Positions 11,342 to 24,059 of a stretch of DNA of 64,000 nt are shown piece after piece. The notes under the pieces were generated by a model. The model saw only the letters and a program-made list of their open reading frames with translations, was not told the origin of the DNA and did not search any database. Origin of the DNA: Medicago truncatula. Its lineage: Eukaryota; Streptophyta; Magnoliopsida; Fabales; Fabaceae. The stretch lies in NCBI RefSeq assembly GCF_003473485.1, contig NC_053042.1, positions 5,355,501 to 5,419,500 of the forward strand, in the 5' to 3' direction. Within the stretch, counting starts at the first letter, position 1; each line of letters begins with the position of its first letter. Position numbers and translations under genes: made by a program.

Positions 11342-14300
11342 TCATTGCTGACTTCTAGGTAAGCATTTCATCTGTATACTATGCGATATCAGGCTACTCT
11401 CTCTGACCTGCCAATAAAAACGAATTTTTTCAATGAGTTTAAAGTTAAGTTATATACCTGCCACAACAATATCATCCAATAAAATTCAAGATAAGTACTT
11501 TTAAACTTAAACACTTCTTTCCCGAATATAAAACTTACCTGCATAGTTCTAATAATTGACAAAAGATCTTGGCACTCATCAAGTAAACAACGCTCCTTTG
11601 CACTTATATTGACAACTTCAACTACCAGTGACTTTACATTTACAACCTATAAATGGAAAATGCTTTCAGATACTATGTTTAAATGCCAATTGCTGGTTAT
11701 CCGTAAGAAGAAAATATGTAAATTCCCAATCATAAAAAAATAAAATAAACAAGATTACGGAGCATATAAAGCAAACCACCTCTAAATAAATATGTGGTGT
11801 AAAAATGACCCTGCTAAGTTTGAAATCCCAAACTACAGTGATGAGAAGCAGTTTTAAGTATAGTTTCGGATGAATCTAAAAGCATAGGGTTTTATAATAT
11901 GTTAAGTAGATTTTATATATAGAGATGATATTATTGCTACAGAAAAGATGCATTTCTTAGTAGATGACAGGCATCATCCTTTTGTATCACACCAATTATT
12001 TTTTTGATAACTTAAAAATCTTAAAATCTTTTCTGTGATGGTGGTCTAAACTTGTAAGTCTCCAGTACAGAAGACAAGAGAATTTGAAGTGATTTAGATG
12101 TGAAGTTTAAGAAGCAAGACTTATACTTTAACAAAACAAAATCTAATGTCAATCCACTTGCTTGCATTGATTCTTATGCCTATATATGAACCATTAAAAC
12201 TTCCGTGCTTTTATTTTCTGGTTGCTTGGCAATACACGAATATGCATAGAATAACCTCAGTTGATTCTCTACCACAGTCATAATCTAGCCTGGGAAATAC
12301 AAAGACTATTGAAAAGCTGACATAAAATAACACTTATGTACCATCACTCCGTCACAAATATAATCGAGATCCAACATTCATTACGGCAGTATGGCAAAAG
12401 GATTATATACCTTTGGTAACAGTAGGCATATGGAGGATGCCATGGCCTGCATCACATCCATTGCAGAACAAATAGCCTCCTTTAAATTCAGTAGATCTAT
12501 CTGTAGCAAAATACAGTGGTTTCATGTTAATCCCCAGATATGCTAACAGTAACAGGTAATAGCAATTGAATTACTAAATGTCACTGACTAAAATAATTAA
12601 GAAATAAGGAAATAAACAAGAGAAAAGGAAAATACCTTGGCGCCACCAAAAACAGGAAGGCGTAGGGTGCTGGCCTTTAGCGCTTCAGTCGCTCCTGAGA
12701 GGGAACCAGAGTACACCCGATCCAGAATAGCCCAGTCTTCCAAATAGATCATCTGAGTAAAATAGTTTCTATTAAGAACTTACTATGAAAGCTGAACATA
12801 AAGTCAATGTAACCATATCCACCTAATCTCCAAGTGCAAGTAAATACCTCAAGCATATATGAAAAGAGAAAAGGATTATACATTTTGGCACAATTTCAAT
12901 TTGACAAAAATATTCCCAGTAACCTCTATCAGAGAACAAGACCCCACAAATGAGCGAAGCTAATGTGCCCAGAGATGATACAAATGGACAAGTAACAAAA
13001 CTATCTACATGAAGCCAAATGCCATGGAATGATTGTTGCTCTATGAAGGAGAAAATGACATGAATATCTACATGAAGCCAAATGCCATGGAATGATTGTT
13101 GCTCTATGAAGGAGAAAATTACATGAATATCTAAATAATGGAGAAATGATGAAAAATCATATCAGATCAAAACTAAAAATACAGCTGCAAATTCAGCACG
13201 TGTAGCTAAGAATCATACTTGCTCATTCAGGATGGATATTAGCTTTAAATGTTGCTTCAGCAACTGTAACATTATTCTTTTGGCGACAACAGATTCACGT
13301 AGTTTCGATGTAGCTACCCAAGCAGCATAGAGGCTTTTCTGATACAAGAAAGAATATTAGGAAAAAAATAAACCAACCAGACAACCAAAATGGAAAACAA
13401 AACATACTATATTGATAAGCTGTATGTAAGATCCTATATATGAATTGATCTTCACAATAATGTAACTCTCAGTCAACAAGATAGAAAAGAATTAACTAAA
13501 ACTAGAATCATAACAAAATACATTCACTGTCTTTCTCTTAACTTCAAATCAACATGAGACCCAATACAGCCAAAGTTTTAAATAATGTCTACAATATCAA
13601 GGACAAGGACGTAACTACGACTGCGCTGATGTAACTATGACTGCACTGCAATGTTTGCTACAATTTAAATTAAAACCTTAAATACAACTTCAAAGAGTAA
13701 TGCACATACCAGTAGACTATTAATAGCATACTAAAATTAAAATTAAAATCAAATAGCAAAAAATAAATAAACATAGAATTGTTCTCTGCTAAAATGGAAC
13801 TAAAATCTATTAACTATCTTTCCATTAACATCCATACAATTCACACAAAACTCAACACAATATCAAAGAGTAACTCACAAGCAATCACAACATTAATAAC
13901 ATAACATTTAAATACAAAACCAAATTTGAAATTTGAAAAAGAAAATATACCTCAGAATTCAATGTCTGCACAGAGAGGGAAGCATCTGCTCTAGCGTTCA
14001 CAAAACGCCATTGCATGAGCCTGTTATGTAGGAGTCTCAATGAATGCGCATCAATTACCCTGTTCTCTCCAATTTTCCCCCTCGGAACATCAACAGCAAA
14101 ACTCAAAACAGAAGGCTCATTAACAAATCTACTACTCAAACTACTAGCAACACCGTTTCTTCCACGGCAAGGACTCACACCACGCGAAGGGGACCTCGGT
14201 GATGGCGTCCCTAGCTTACTTGGAGAAGCAGGACGAACTGCAGAACGAATTGGCGAACCTTGCAACCGATTATTCACAATTCCTCGTGGAGACGATGCAG

Positions 14301-15315
14301 GACTATCGAACACTGATTTTTTCGGCACCAAAAGCTTCGGAGGAACGGTTGATCTGTTTCCAATTCCACCATTTCTCGAAGATGGATTAGTAGCCTCTTG
14401 CAAGAACCTCGCCGGAACAACAATCGCTCGAGCTGATCGTTGCGGTTTTCCACCTCCATAATCCAGTACTCCAGAAGAACTCCCAGAAGTAACACTTTCA
14501 TTATCAGAAGGAACAAGTTCAGGTTCAATTACCGGCTCAGATCCACCATTTTTGTTGCTTTCTGATCTCAATGTAGCACCATCGTGAGAAACTCGAGGAT
14601 CCAATAACGAATTCCGCAATGACCTAACCACATTGCTTCCAAATCCGTTCGAACTTCTCAACAAAACACCACAATCCAAGCTTCTATTCATGAAATTCGC
14701 TTGATTCTGTTGTGATTTCGCCGGCCATCGGTGCTGATCCCCTGACCTAGAAATCGAATTTTCTGTTTGATCAGAATTTCCGTTCACTCTTCCTCTTCCA
14801 ATTGTCGGTGTTGTGACCGTCGCCGGAACCTTCCTCCTCTCCGGCGTACTTCTCCTCAAACTCTGCGTCACCGTCGCCGATGGCGGTTTCGCTTTACTCA
14901 CCGGGATCGAAAACGATTCTCCCTGAAACGAAACAGATAAACTCCTCGCCGAAGTAAACAACATTTTCTGAGCAACCGGAGTCTCACCGTTCGGCCGAGG
15001 AGTTCCTTGACGTTGCCTCTGCCGCTCCGTCGACTGAGATCGCTTCACGAACGCCGCCGGAGTAACTGACGGCGTCGATTTCTGTTTCGTCGAATTCACC
15101 GTTCTATTCACCAACGGCGAGTTAGTTCTTCTCGGCGGCGACGAAAACGACGAAGAAGAAGAAGATGAATACATGTAACGAGAAGTAACTTCTCGCGCTT
15201 TCGGTTTTCGTACAATTGCATTGTCCGATTCAGAAGGTAACAACGGTGGCCTCGTTGGTGTTGGTGCTCTCTTCGTGTTTTTCGTCGTCGTGGTTGTTGA
15301 AATCGCAGTAACCAT
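11342..15315 (-). CDS. QWRF-motif protein (augmin subunit 8 / SCO3 / EDE1 family)
   Basis: A microtubule-associated protein of the plant QWRF (DUF566) family. Members include AUG8, which tethers the augmin complex to microtubules for branching nucleation, plus SCO3 and EDE1. Minus-strand exons with GT-AG borders: 15315-13951, 13338-13219, 12752-12636, 12500-12411, 11646-11539, 11407-11342. All introns are phase 0, giving 621 residues, normal for the family. The N-terminal two thirds are Ser/Pro/Arg-rich, low-complexity and basic (microtubule binding in the family). The signature MQWRF sits at residues 434-438 at the end of exon 1. Exons 2-5 give the conserved helical part (SLYAAWVATSKLRESVVAKR, MIYLEDWAILDRVYSGSLSG, MQAMASSICLLLPK, KERCLLDECQDLL). 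The ATG at 15315 is the first in frame; the codon at 15330 is TTG. No lesions seen. Which paralogue it is cannot be decided here. Confidence 0.94.
13002..13127. repeat. 63-bp tandem duplication inside QWRF intron 2
   Basis: The segment beginning TATCTACATGAAGCCAAATG (13002) recurs 63 bp later (13065) with one or two differences. It lies in the intron between exons 3 and 2 of the minus-strand gene, away from the splice sites. Confidence 0.9.
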
Positions 15316-16986
15316 TTTCTTTTCTTTCAAAAATCTAATACGAAATGTACGAAACGAAATTCATCACTCATCACGCTAGAAACATTACCAACCCTAGAAA
15401 TTTAACGTGGAGAGTAATGTAGCAGAGAAAAATTTGCGAGCGTGATTTTTTCGGTATGAATTAATGAAGAGGTTGAAAAATGAGAGCGAAAATTTGACCG
15501 TTACGTTGTTATGGTGTGAAGAGAAGAGTGTAACTGTAGTTCGTATTAGTGTGAGAGAGTCACACGCAGCGTGATTGTGGTTTTGGATTTGAGAAAAATT
15601 AACACCGAAAATGTGAAGGTGGAAGGTGAGGTACCAGAAAGAGTGATGTCAAAATTGTACACACGTACGCGCGTTGTTGATGAGAATTAATGCACTCGCC
15701 GTGACTTCAGTTCTTCTTTCTTTTTCTAGGGGTCAACAAGTTATCGAGGTTGGAGAGAGGGCCTAGCTAATAATTTTCAATTATTTGTAAATTTTAAAGC
15801 TTTTTTTTTTTATCATCAAAGCAAATTTTAATGTGTGACTTTTTTATTTGAATATTTGTCATTTTTCTTTGTTTGGTGTTAAGTTGGTGAAGGTAAATTC
15901 TCTTGAAAGAAAGTTGGAGCAGGTAAATCAAATATCGTCAATAATTATTAACTTAGAAATCGAATTTGCATTCTGATAAATGATTTGTCTTATTAAAAGC
16001 TTGATAATCATTTGATTCAGTCACTTATTTGCATATTTGTCCTTTTCATTTATATGAAAATTAATGGTAAATAAATTTGTTATTTTAGATTTAAAGTTAG
16101 GATTTTTGTCAATCTCTAACTCATGAGTATGAAAAATTATTTATCGGATGAGGTCAGCTCATTAATGAATTTAAATTTTTTGTGAGGATTATTATTTACG
16201 GTTACATACAGAAAATACTTTTGGTTTAAAAAAAAGTTTGAACTTTCGTAGTTTTATCTTAGTTTGATTCAATAAGAACATTCGATCTAACTTATGTTAA
16301 GATCATACTAGATTAATTTTTAAAACGATCAAATTCAAGCTAAAAGTAAATGTGTTAGGATTTATCCATCCATACCTTGAACTTTTTGACAAAGCTAGAC
16401 TTAGATCTTGTAAAATCTCACTCGGTCGGCTGTTAACTCTATTTCCATTAGAAATGAATTGGAGAAGGATAGATTGGTAATTTCAAACAAGTTTACGTCA
16501 TTTTGTTGTGGATTCGTGGGGCTTGACGCCTGTGCCTTAGGTGACACGCCATTATTATTATTATTTTTTTATCATGATAGAATAAAAATAAGTGTAGTAA
16601 ACGATGAAAACGACGTCGAGGAAGAGTGAAAGAGTATAAAGAACAAACCTTGAAGTTGGAAATGGGATATTTGCGCTTTGCCGATGGAATGAATCTTCGG
16701 TGAGACGTTACGCAAATGACACTGCTTGTGAATTTTGTAAAATCGTCGTTTATGAGAAAAATCAAAAGTAGCCGTTTCGCTTTTGATATTGGATCAATGT
16801 GCAAAAGTTAGAATGAACTTCATATTTTTTTTCTCTCAATAATAATACTACTATAGTCTCCAACATTACTTTATGATTATTAATTGAGTTTTGGAGCTTG
16901 CACGATTTTAAGGTTGCTTTGACACCGGTTGATTTTTAACCTCTTATGCTTTCTCAAAACTTGCGGTCCATTTTTTAAACTTGATA
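15316..16986. other. 5' flank of the QWRF gene and intergenic DNA
   Basis: The first ~350 bp upstream of the QWRF start (15316-15700) are less AT-rich and probably hold the 5' UTR and promoter. I see no clear TATA box. The rest, including a short Ala/Arg-type frame near 16.5-16.8 kb, shows no convincing gene. Confidence 0.5.
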
Positions 16987-16995
16987 TTTTTACAT

Positions 16996-17178
16996 GAGAA
17001 ATGATATTTGTACAACCTCTTTATTATAATTTTTTGACAACTTTCTCACTCATATTTACATTATATTTTTATTCTCTCTCTTCCTTTTTCTCTCTATATT
17101 GTTTTGAACCAATAAGAAAAGAGAAAATGAAAGTCGTCATCAAAGTTGTCTAAAATGGTTGTACATATAGCACTACTC
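16996..17178. mobile_element. Intact Mutator-type MITE with 9-bp TSD
   Basis: A 183-bp element. The left end GAGAAATGATATTTGTACAA and right end TTGTACATATAGCACTACTC form terminal inverted repeats. A perfect 9-bp TSD TTTTTACAT flanks it (16987-16995, 17179-17187). It belongs to the same family as the MITE split by the LINE at 6.4-10.8 kb. The interior is CT-rich and non-coding. Confidence 0.9.
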
Positions 17179-17340
17179 TTTTTACATAGCCCATGCTCCA
17201 AGAATTGCCAATAACAATTTTCTTTTACTTTGTGCCAATAACGACATTAGAAGCTTTATATATGGGATTGGTCCCCTCGGATAAGTCGATTCTTGGATCG
17301 GATACCGAGTTTTAAAAAAAAAAAGTTATATATATATATG

Positions 17341-17471
17341 TCTTTGTGAGCTTAGCTCATTTGATAGAACATAATGCATATTATATGCAGAGGTTGGGGT
17401 TCGAACCCCAAATACCTCATTTATTTATCTTTAAGGTAAATTTTCTTACCGCTAAGATACTTGAAAAAAAA
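17341..17471 (+). mobile_element. tRNA-derived SINE
   Basis: A tRNA-like head with A box (TAGCTCATTTGATAG) and B box (GGGGTTCGAACCCC) starts at GTGAGCTTAGCTC. It does not fold as a complete tRNA. A conserved non-tRNA body (TTTAAGGTAAATTTTCTTACC) and an A-run follow. This is the structure of common legume SINEs. Confidence 0.75.
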
Positions 17472-17578
17472 TAGTATAAGTATTAGGAGAAACTAAACTA
17501 GGTGAGAAAACAAGATGATCATGATTATCAAATCATATTTGGATTACTTTAATAATGCAACTGCATTCAATAAGTAAG

Positions 17579-18660
17579 CAGGGGCGTCTCTGAGGGGATG
17601 TAAACACCTCAAACGAGTTGGGCCTCAATTTTTTTTTCCTTCAATAAGAATTTTTTTTATTTCATTCCCTCACAAAAGTTGAAACGCGTTTCCTCGCTCT
17701 CATCACCGATTTTCTTCCATTCCATCACCGATTCACAACCACCATCACTGATCAATCATCAACTGATTCACATCATCAGGTTTTCCTTCTTCTTCTTCCT
17801 TCTTCACCAAATCATCACTGATTCTCAACTCTCAAGGTTTCAATCAGTTTTCCCCTTTCCAAAACAACACTGTTTGGTAAGTAAATAAACTCTCTTTCAT
17901 TAATTTGAATGTTGAAATTGCTAAAATAGAGATTGATATAAATTTGTTGAATGTTGAAAACAACACTGTTTCAAATTTCAATTGGTTTTCCCCTTTCCAA
18001 AATAACACCGTTTGTTGAATGTTGAAATTGCTAAAATAGAGATTGATAGAGATTTGGTTGATTATTAACAGAATTAGTAATAATTGATTTCTGCATATTT
18101 ACAGTTTTGGGAGTTTTTGTTAAAATTATTTAAATTTTGGTATATAATTGAATTTATACATCATATATTGCTAATTACTAATTATGGTTTAATTTTATTT
18201 TATGGTTGAATCTCAACATTGTATGTCTAATGATGTGGTTCAACTTCGACATTGCGGAATTGCTCAAGAACAGTGAAGAATTTCAAGTTCTTTATTATTA
18301 TTTTTTTAATCTTCCTCTATGCCTCCTAAATTGACTCCTCCTATATTGCCGCCTAAGATTTGAAAGTTTGAGTCTGGCGCTGAGAAGCGTAGGAAAAAGA
18401 AAAAAATTGTTGTCCTCTTGTTTTAGCCTTTTAGGATTATTAGAATTAGTTCCTCTTGATTTTGGTGTTAGGTGGGGGTTCCTCATGTATACGGTAGTCA
18501 TTTTCACCTCTGGGTGTACCGCATATATACGGCACCTTGTATTTATCTTTTAAAAAATATAAATAGAACATTGCTCTTTTAAAAAAAATACGTTTTGATT
18601 TTATCACTGACCTCTTTTCATTCCTAAGGTCGAGCCTCCAAATTCTCAGGGACGGCCCTG
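17579..18660. mobile_element. Non-autonomous hAT element with 8-bp TSD
   Basis: A 1,082-bp element. The left end CAGGGGCGTCTCTGAGGGG is inverted at the right end (TCTCAGGGACGGCCCTG). The perfect 8-bp TSD TAAGTAAG (17571-17578, 18661-18668) is diagnostic of the hAT superfamily. The interior has no transposase frame. A repeated block (GTTTTCCCCTTTCCAAAA, near 17.85 and 17.98 kb) and CCATCACCGATT-type repeats are visible. Confidence 0.92.
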
Positions 18661-18668
18661 TAAGTAAG

Positions 18669-19271
18669 TATCAAAGTCGATAGAAAAGTTTCCATATGGT
18701 TCTGAATTGAAAAGAATGCTTTGAAAATACGACAGTTTAGTATATTTGTTAAATTCTTTTATTAGAAGCTCTTCCCGTTAACAACACACCCAAAAATTTA
18801 CCAAGATCATGCATTTTCCTAAACCAGACAAATGTCAGTGTTTTCACTACTCCCCTCTTCACTAGACAATTTGCAAAACAACTCAAGAAATCTAGTAATA
18901 TAATATATTTGAGCCTCCGTAGCTTCACCAAACATAAGCAAGTCATCTTCAAACATCAAGTGCGACACCATAAGGCCATTTTTTCATGCACGAAGAGCCT
19001 TCTAATTACTACTTTCCACAACATGCAAGATAAGATGCTATAAGTTATCCAAACACAACATAAAAAAAAAAAAAGAGATGTTGGATCCCCCTAACGAATA
19101 CTGATAAATATTTGGCAGGGTCCTAAAATTATCAAAGTAATAATATTAAATTCGTTTCTATGATGACTATTGTTAATTTCTACTTAGTAGTTTCATCATT
19201 ATAAATGATGTACAAAATGGGGGGTTGTACAAGGCAAATAGTTTGATTTGATAACATTCAATGTGCTAAAA
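18669..19271. other. Intergenic, no gene seen
   Basis: AT-rich. A frame near 18.75-18.95 kb on the minus strand loosely resembles retroelement protein, but I cannot assign it. Confidence 0.4.
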
Positions 19272-19272
19272 A

Positions 19273-19555
19273 GTATTTCTTCCGTTTTAAAATGAGTGTC
19301 GTTTTAGGCAATAGTACATAGATTAAGGAATGAAATGAAATAATCATTAGACATAACACTTTTACTAAATTGCCCCTTATTTTATAAGAAAAAGACAAAC
19401 TTAAAGTTGCATTGAAAATTGTGGAGAGAAAAGTTGTAGTATTTATTGAGGGTAAAGTTGGAAGAAAAAAATTAAAGTTGTATTGAAATTGTAAAGTGAC
19501 ATTCATTTTGAAACAAATTTTGTTGGATAAAGTGACACTCATTTTGAAACGGAGT
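19273..19555. mobile_element. Stowaway-like (Mariner) MITE
   Basis: The left end TATTTCTTCCGTTTTAAAAT and right end CATTTTGAAACGGAGTA are inverted copies of the plant motif CTCCCTCCGTTTCAAAATGAG. TA flanks both ends. There is no coding capacity. Confidence 0.75.
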
Positions 19556-21728
19556 ACAATCAAAGTTAGTTGAAAATTAAGATTTAAAAATGATAAATCC
19601 CTTCCAATCCTCTCTATTTCTCGTTGTAAAGTAATTTGCACCTCTTTTCTATCATTGTTCACCTAGTTTTACGATGAATTAACAAAATAGTTTTGATCAA
19701 TCTCTTGAATCAAAACTTTTTCCTAAAATTATAATCTTTAAGTGAATCTCTAATCGTCAGAAGTTTTACTTGTCCGTTAATTCCTGAATAATAACTCAAC
19801 AATGATTTATCTCTAGCTTAATTTGTTAAGTTAAACATATTTCTAGGTCAGATTTAAAAGTTATGGCTAGTAGTCAATTATATTCTAAGATAAATTCATA
19901 TATTTAAACAAGAGGATTGTCCCGAAAGAATTTTTCAAGAAAGGATCACGAAAAATCATTATATCCAATTATAGTTTATGCTGGCCAGAATACACGGCAT
20001 CCTTGATGTTATTTAGTTTTTAATTAAATTTGATTGTTATTAGTTTATGATGAAGCGGTGGATTTTTTATTTTTTTTTATGAAGCAGTCAATCATATAAA
20101 ACTTAAGATCCAATGGTTGTTAATTTGCCAACTCTCTCGAGATGATTTCTGGAACACGCCTGTCGATGTATCTAGCATTATTCTTTAAACAATTAGGGCC
20201 ATAAGTCATTTAAAAACATACAAAAAACATCACACTCAAGCAAATATGAATAATACTAGGATTCTATTGATGTCAAAGAGGGTTCATACAAATCACATGA
20301 ATACAATTCACAATATATTCATCTCGTGACTTAGTCAAAAGAAGGTCAATTAAAATGATACAAAGGGTGAGAGTGATCAATTTATTGTCTCGCCATTGAA
20401 GTGTATGGTCAAAATTATGGGTCATCAAATGTTTTAAAATGAGGGACTAAAACCGCGCAATTAAAAAATGGGGAGTAAAATTGTGATTGGAAAATCGTAA
20501 ATCCAGCAAAGAAACCAATCACGAAGAAATATCGAATAGTTGTGATTGGTTACCGATCACGACTAGTCCACTACCTTGTGATTTTTGTAAATTATGAGAA
20601 TGAAGCCATTCAATCAATTTTGTTTCAAACACGCTCACGACATTTCTCAAAAAACAAATTTGGGATATATAGCAATGCTCTTTCACCAAAATAGGAGATC
20701 AAAATTGCAATTAAGCATACATTTTGTTTCAAAGGGAGTATGTATATCTTCCATTTTTGTGTACGTTATACCATTCGTGTAAGGTTTCACACACGGTAAA
20801 GTGAATGCCCTACATGGATGTTGGTTATGGGAGAGTGGGATAGCATGGGAGCCACTTAAATTTACAGAAATATTATGGACAGCTAGCTACACATGCATGC
20901 ATTCACTTTTAACGCAAAAAGATATATAAGAGCTAGCATGTATAATCTTTAGGACCACCCAAAAGCAAACTTCCTTCTTATGCACTCAATTTCATTATGG
21001 TTCATATCTTTTCCTTTGTACAAATTGACCAAAGCAGAATAAAAAAATTGTCAAGAAAATAATTTAATTCCCATAAATCATTGTAGATTCTAGTTGATAA
21101 AACTCCTCATTTCCAATTCTCTAGTTATAAACGAAATTACAAAAATAAAGAGAAAACGCATATTATTATTTCTTTATGTTTGTCATCAATAAAATGATTT
21201 CTATTTGTGACTTGGGGATGTTAGGGTTATTAAGTATTCATTTGTTTTGCTAAAAAAAACTCATTTTGGAAATCAGATTACAATTTGTTTGTGGTGGTTG
21301 TAAATGGGAATTTTTTTTAATTGATAAATGTAAGTTATATTTTACTCATTCTTCTTAATTTGAATCTAAGATCTCCAACTCATATTCTCTCAACTCAAAC
21401 ACAACGCTCTACATTAAGGAAATTAACGACGATACATTGATGGTCATTTATTAAAATCAAATGATCCATCTTTTAATTTGGAATTAATTTTTCTAAAATT
21501 AAAATACCAGTTATAAAATATGGATCATCCGACCATAATCCAATATAACAAATACATGAATGCAAGAATTTTTCGACCGCAAACAATCCGAGAATTCATC
21601 ATTTCACTGACCATTTTTCAAGGTCATAGATAATTGATGTTTTTTTTTAATTAGCAAAACTTATTGATCAATTTTGTTCTAAGCAAGATATGCAAAGAAT
21701 ACAACAAAAAGAGTACAACCATAATATT
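19556..21728. other. Intergenic, no gene seen
   Basis: Long AT-rich stretch with only short frames. I could not recognise protein homology, structural RNA or clear terminal repeats in it. Confidence 0.45.
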
Positions 21729-21925
21729 GTTGGGTCACGAAGGGAGCTTGGGGACCGTCTACATTGAGGCTAGAACAACCACATAAGCAAGAGAGACACT
21801 ACACTCTTACCCAAAACCTTAAGGCTATGAGTTTATGGGTCCTCTCACTTATAAGGTGTTCAACTTTTACTTTTCTATCCGATGTGGAACATATAACTCA
21901 CACTTGCATACAACAAATTATACAA
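21728..21925. mobile_element. TRIM/LTR-like repeat fragment
   Basis: Contains the widespread plant retroelement text CCCAAAACCTTAAGGCTATG, then CCTCTCACTTATAAGGTG and ATCCGATGTGGAAC. These are typical of short LTR-type (TRIM-like) repeats. Both ends are not clear, so it is probably a fragment. Confidence 0.55.
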
Positions 21926-22009
21926 TCTCAAAAGGATAATTGACGACTATGAATTTATTATTGATAAAAAAAATAGGATTGGTGGGTAAAGTTGGTCATT
22001 CTCTACCCA

Positions 22010-22430
22010 TAGAGGGCCATCATCTCCATGAGAAGAGTATTAATTAGAGATGAAGACAGCTTTCTAGAATGTTTTGTACATAATAATCATTTTGTCGATA
22101 GAGTAGTGAGAGAACAAGGAAAACAAATCTCCCAAAATAAAAGATATAGCTGCGGCTAAGATGGAAAAATGATGGAGAATTTAGCTTTGTTAATTCTAAT
22201 TCTGTACTAAATTCTGGCTATTTGTCTAATATTGAGAATGTTAATGATGGTGTTATCACTGTTTTATTGCAAATACAACAATCATTGTTTAACATGAATT
22301 GCGATTCTATTATGATCTTTATCCCAACAGAAAGAAGGAATAAGGTTTATTTGATATGATTTTGCTAGCTAATCAAAAAGCATATCACTTTTTAGGATGC
22401 TCCTACATGTAGTGTCTTTGTGTCATGCAC
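22010..22430 (+). other. Unrecognised decayed coding-like stretch
   Basis: From about 22165 the plus strand reads open as NDGEFSFVNSNSVLNSGYLS, then NVNDGVITVLLQIQQSL and MIFIPTERRNKVYLI, before stops. The composition looks like real protein. I do not recognise the family and see no start or splice sites. It may be a transposon or gene relic. Confidence 0.35.
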
Positions 22431-22617
22431 TTCTTTAAGTAGTAGGAATGTACAGCACAGTCTCTTACAATTTACTACCCATTCACATAATTTGGATCCT
22501 TTATGCCCAGGGCTGTCCTAATGTCTGAATCAGTAGGGTAAGGGCCTTATACCACCCTTTTACTTAATATTCTTAACTGTGTTTTCTCCTCTAAAGAAAA
22601 CTAAAAGAAAATAATGC

Positions 22618-22707
22618 CTCTTTTTTTTAGTGGTTGGGGTTTGAATTCTGACCTTACATATATTATGCATGTTCTTACCAACTGAGCTAAGCTCACAAGG
22701 ACAAAAA
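22618..22707 (-). mobile_element. tRNA-derived SINE fragment
   Basis: The minus strand reads GTGAGCTTAGCTCAGTTGGT (A box), then a decayed B-box region (GAATTCAAACCCCAAC) and an A-run. It is the same SINE family as at 17.34 kb, truncated after the tRNA-like head. Confidence 0.65.
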
Positions 22708-23004
22708 ATTATATAACTTATGAGTTCTGTGAAAGAGAAAGAAAACTTATGTCAGAGACATCATAGACACCATTAGTTCATAACAAGAAAAGTATCTTTA
22801 GCTGAAAACACTAACCATGTTGGATACTTCCAATTGTATTCAACAATTTTTTTTAGAAACAATTATTTGTTTTTTTTACCAATGCAATTTTTTATTATAA
22901 ATTTTTACTATATTAATATATACATATGATAATAGCATAAATAATATTTTGCTAAAAAAAGCATAAATAATTTGAGAATAATTTTTTATTATAAATTTTT
23001 ACTA

Positions 23005-23007
<3 letters not shown>

Positions 23008-23053
<46 letters not shown>
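23008..23053. repeat. (TA)n microsatellite
   Basis: More than 20 TA units. The flanking ~80 bp (ATTTTTTATTATAAATTTTT and GATAATAGCATAAATAATAT) is duplicated just upstream at about 22889-22980, so this is also a local tandem duplication. Confidence 0.9.
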
Positions 23054-23056
<3 letters not shown>

Positions 23057-23124
23057 AATAGCATAAATAATATTTTGTTAAAAAAAAGCATAAATAATTT
23101 GAGAATAATTTTCAAAGACCAACT

Positions 23125-23975
23125 AGTGTCGTCTATGCGTTTTCTATGACTAACGAAGATTGCACCATTGGTTGGAAGTGTTCTCATGAGAGATGCGTTA
23201 AACTCAGTTGTGATGGGCGTGCAAAGAGAATTTGGAAACCTGTGCGGGTTGTGGTGGTCTTCTTCGCGACACTGATGACAGATGGCTCAAAGGATTTGTA
23301 CGCAAGATTGGAGTTTGTGATGCTCTTCATGCAGAAATTTGAGGTTTGTATTAGGTTTGGAGCTAGCTTGAAGTGATGGAATTTCACATCTCTATGTGGA
23401 AAGTGACTCAAAATTGCTTATTGATATGGTTACAAATAATTGCAAGACTAATGGAACGACCCCTTCGTTGATTTGGCGTATCATAAATATCTTGGGCGTT
23501 GAGGTTCATCATACTTGACGTGAAGACAACAAAATTGCTTATTGGCTTGTTAATTTCAGCCCTACCATGAATTCTTGGAATTTTGGAGACCCCTCCCAGT
23601 GAGCTAATTAATCTATTCTTTGATGATATTTTTGAGGTTTGCATGCTTAGGAATGTTCATTTACTCCCTCCGTCCCTATGTCTAAACACCCATTTGATTT
23701 TATTTTTGTCCCTAAATGTAAACCCCTTTTCAAATTACTAGATACATTTATTATTTTTTTCCCTAAACATACCCCTAGTTAATACTACTATCTTGTCTTG
23801 AAATATGAAAAGTCAATTTTAATACATATACAAACAAATAACAATTTCGTAATATAAACACACAAAACAGACACATTAATTACATTGATAACTTTTCTTA
23901 AAAAATATGAAAAAGGCAATAGATGCCTACATTAAGGGACGGAGGGAGTAGTTGTTTAATTTTTTTTTCTTCTGA
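23125..23975 (+). mobile_element. L1-type LINE RNase H tail interrupted by a Stowaway MITE
   Basis: Multi-frame remnant of the same LINE family as at 6.5-10.7 kb. Recognisable pieces: VKLSCDG, RKIGVCDALHAEI, SHLYVESDSKLLIDMVTNN, and the terminal AC-LGMF-type tail. Several stops and frameshifts break it. Unlike the larger copy it keeps Asp in VESDS. The tail is split at 23662 by the MITE and resumes as GTTGTTTAATTTTTTTTTC at about 23951. Confidence 0.75.
23662..23950. mobile_element. Stowaway-like MITE
   Basis: The ends TACTCCCTCCGTCCC and GGGACGGAGGGAGTA are perfect inverted repeats with the TA target. It is about 289 bp, non-coding, and inserted in the LINE tail. Confidence 0.88.
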
Positions 23976-24059
23976 ACATTTGACCTCTTTTATATATATA
24001 TATATATATATATAACTTGTCCTCTTTTGTGCAAAAAAAAAATATACATATGATAATAA

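Noticed and set aside
16493-16804. 103-codon minus-strand frame
   Set aside because: Basic low-complexity composition, no similarity recognised, and no family motif.
17341-17420. tRNA gene from perfect B box
   Set aside because: No acceptor stem or anticodon arm closes; the conserved body and A-run after it show a SINE.
17679-17888. Ser/Phe-rich open frame as a small gene
   Set aside because: Inside the non-autonomous hAT element; low-complexity sequence with internal repeats.
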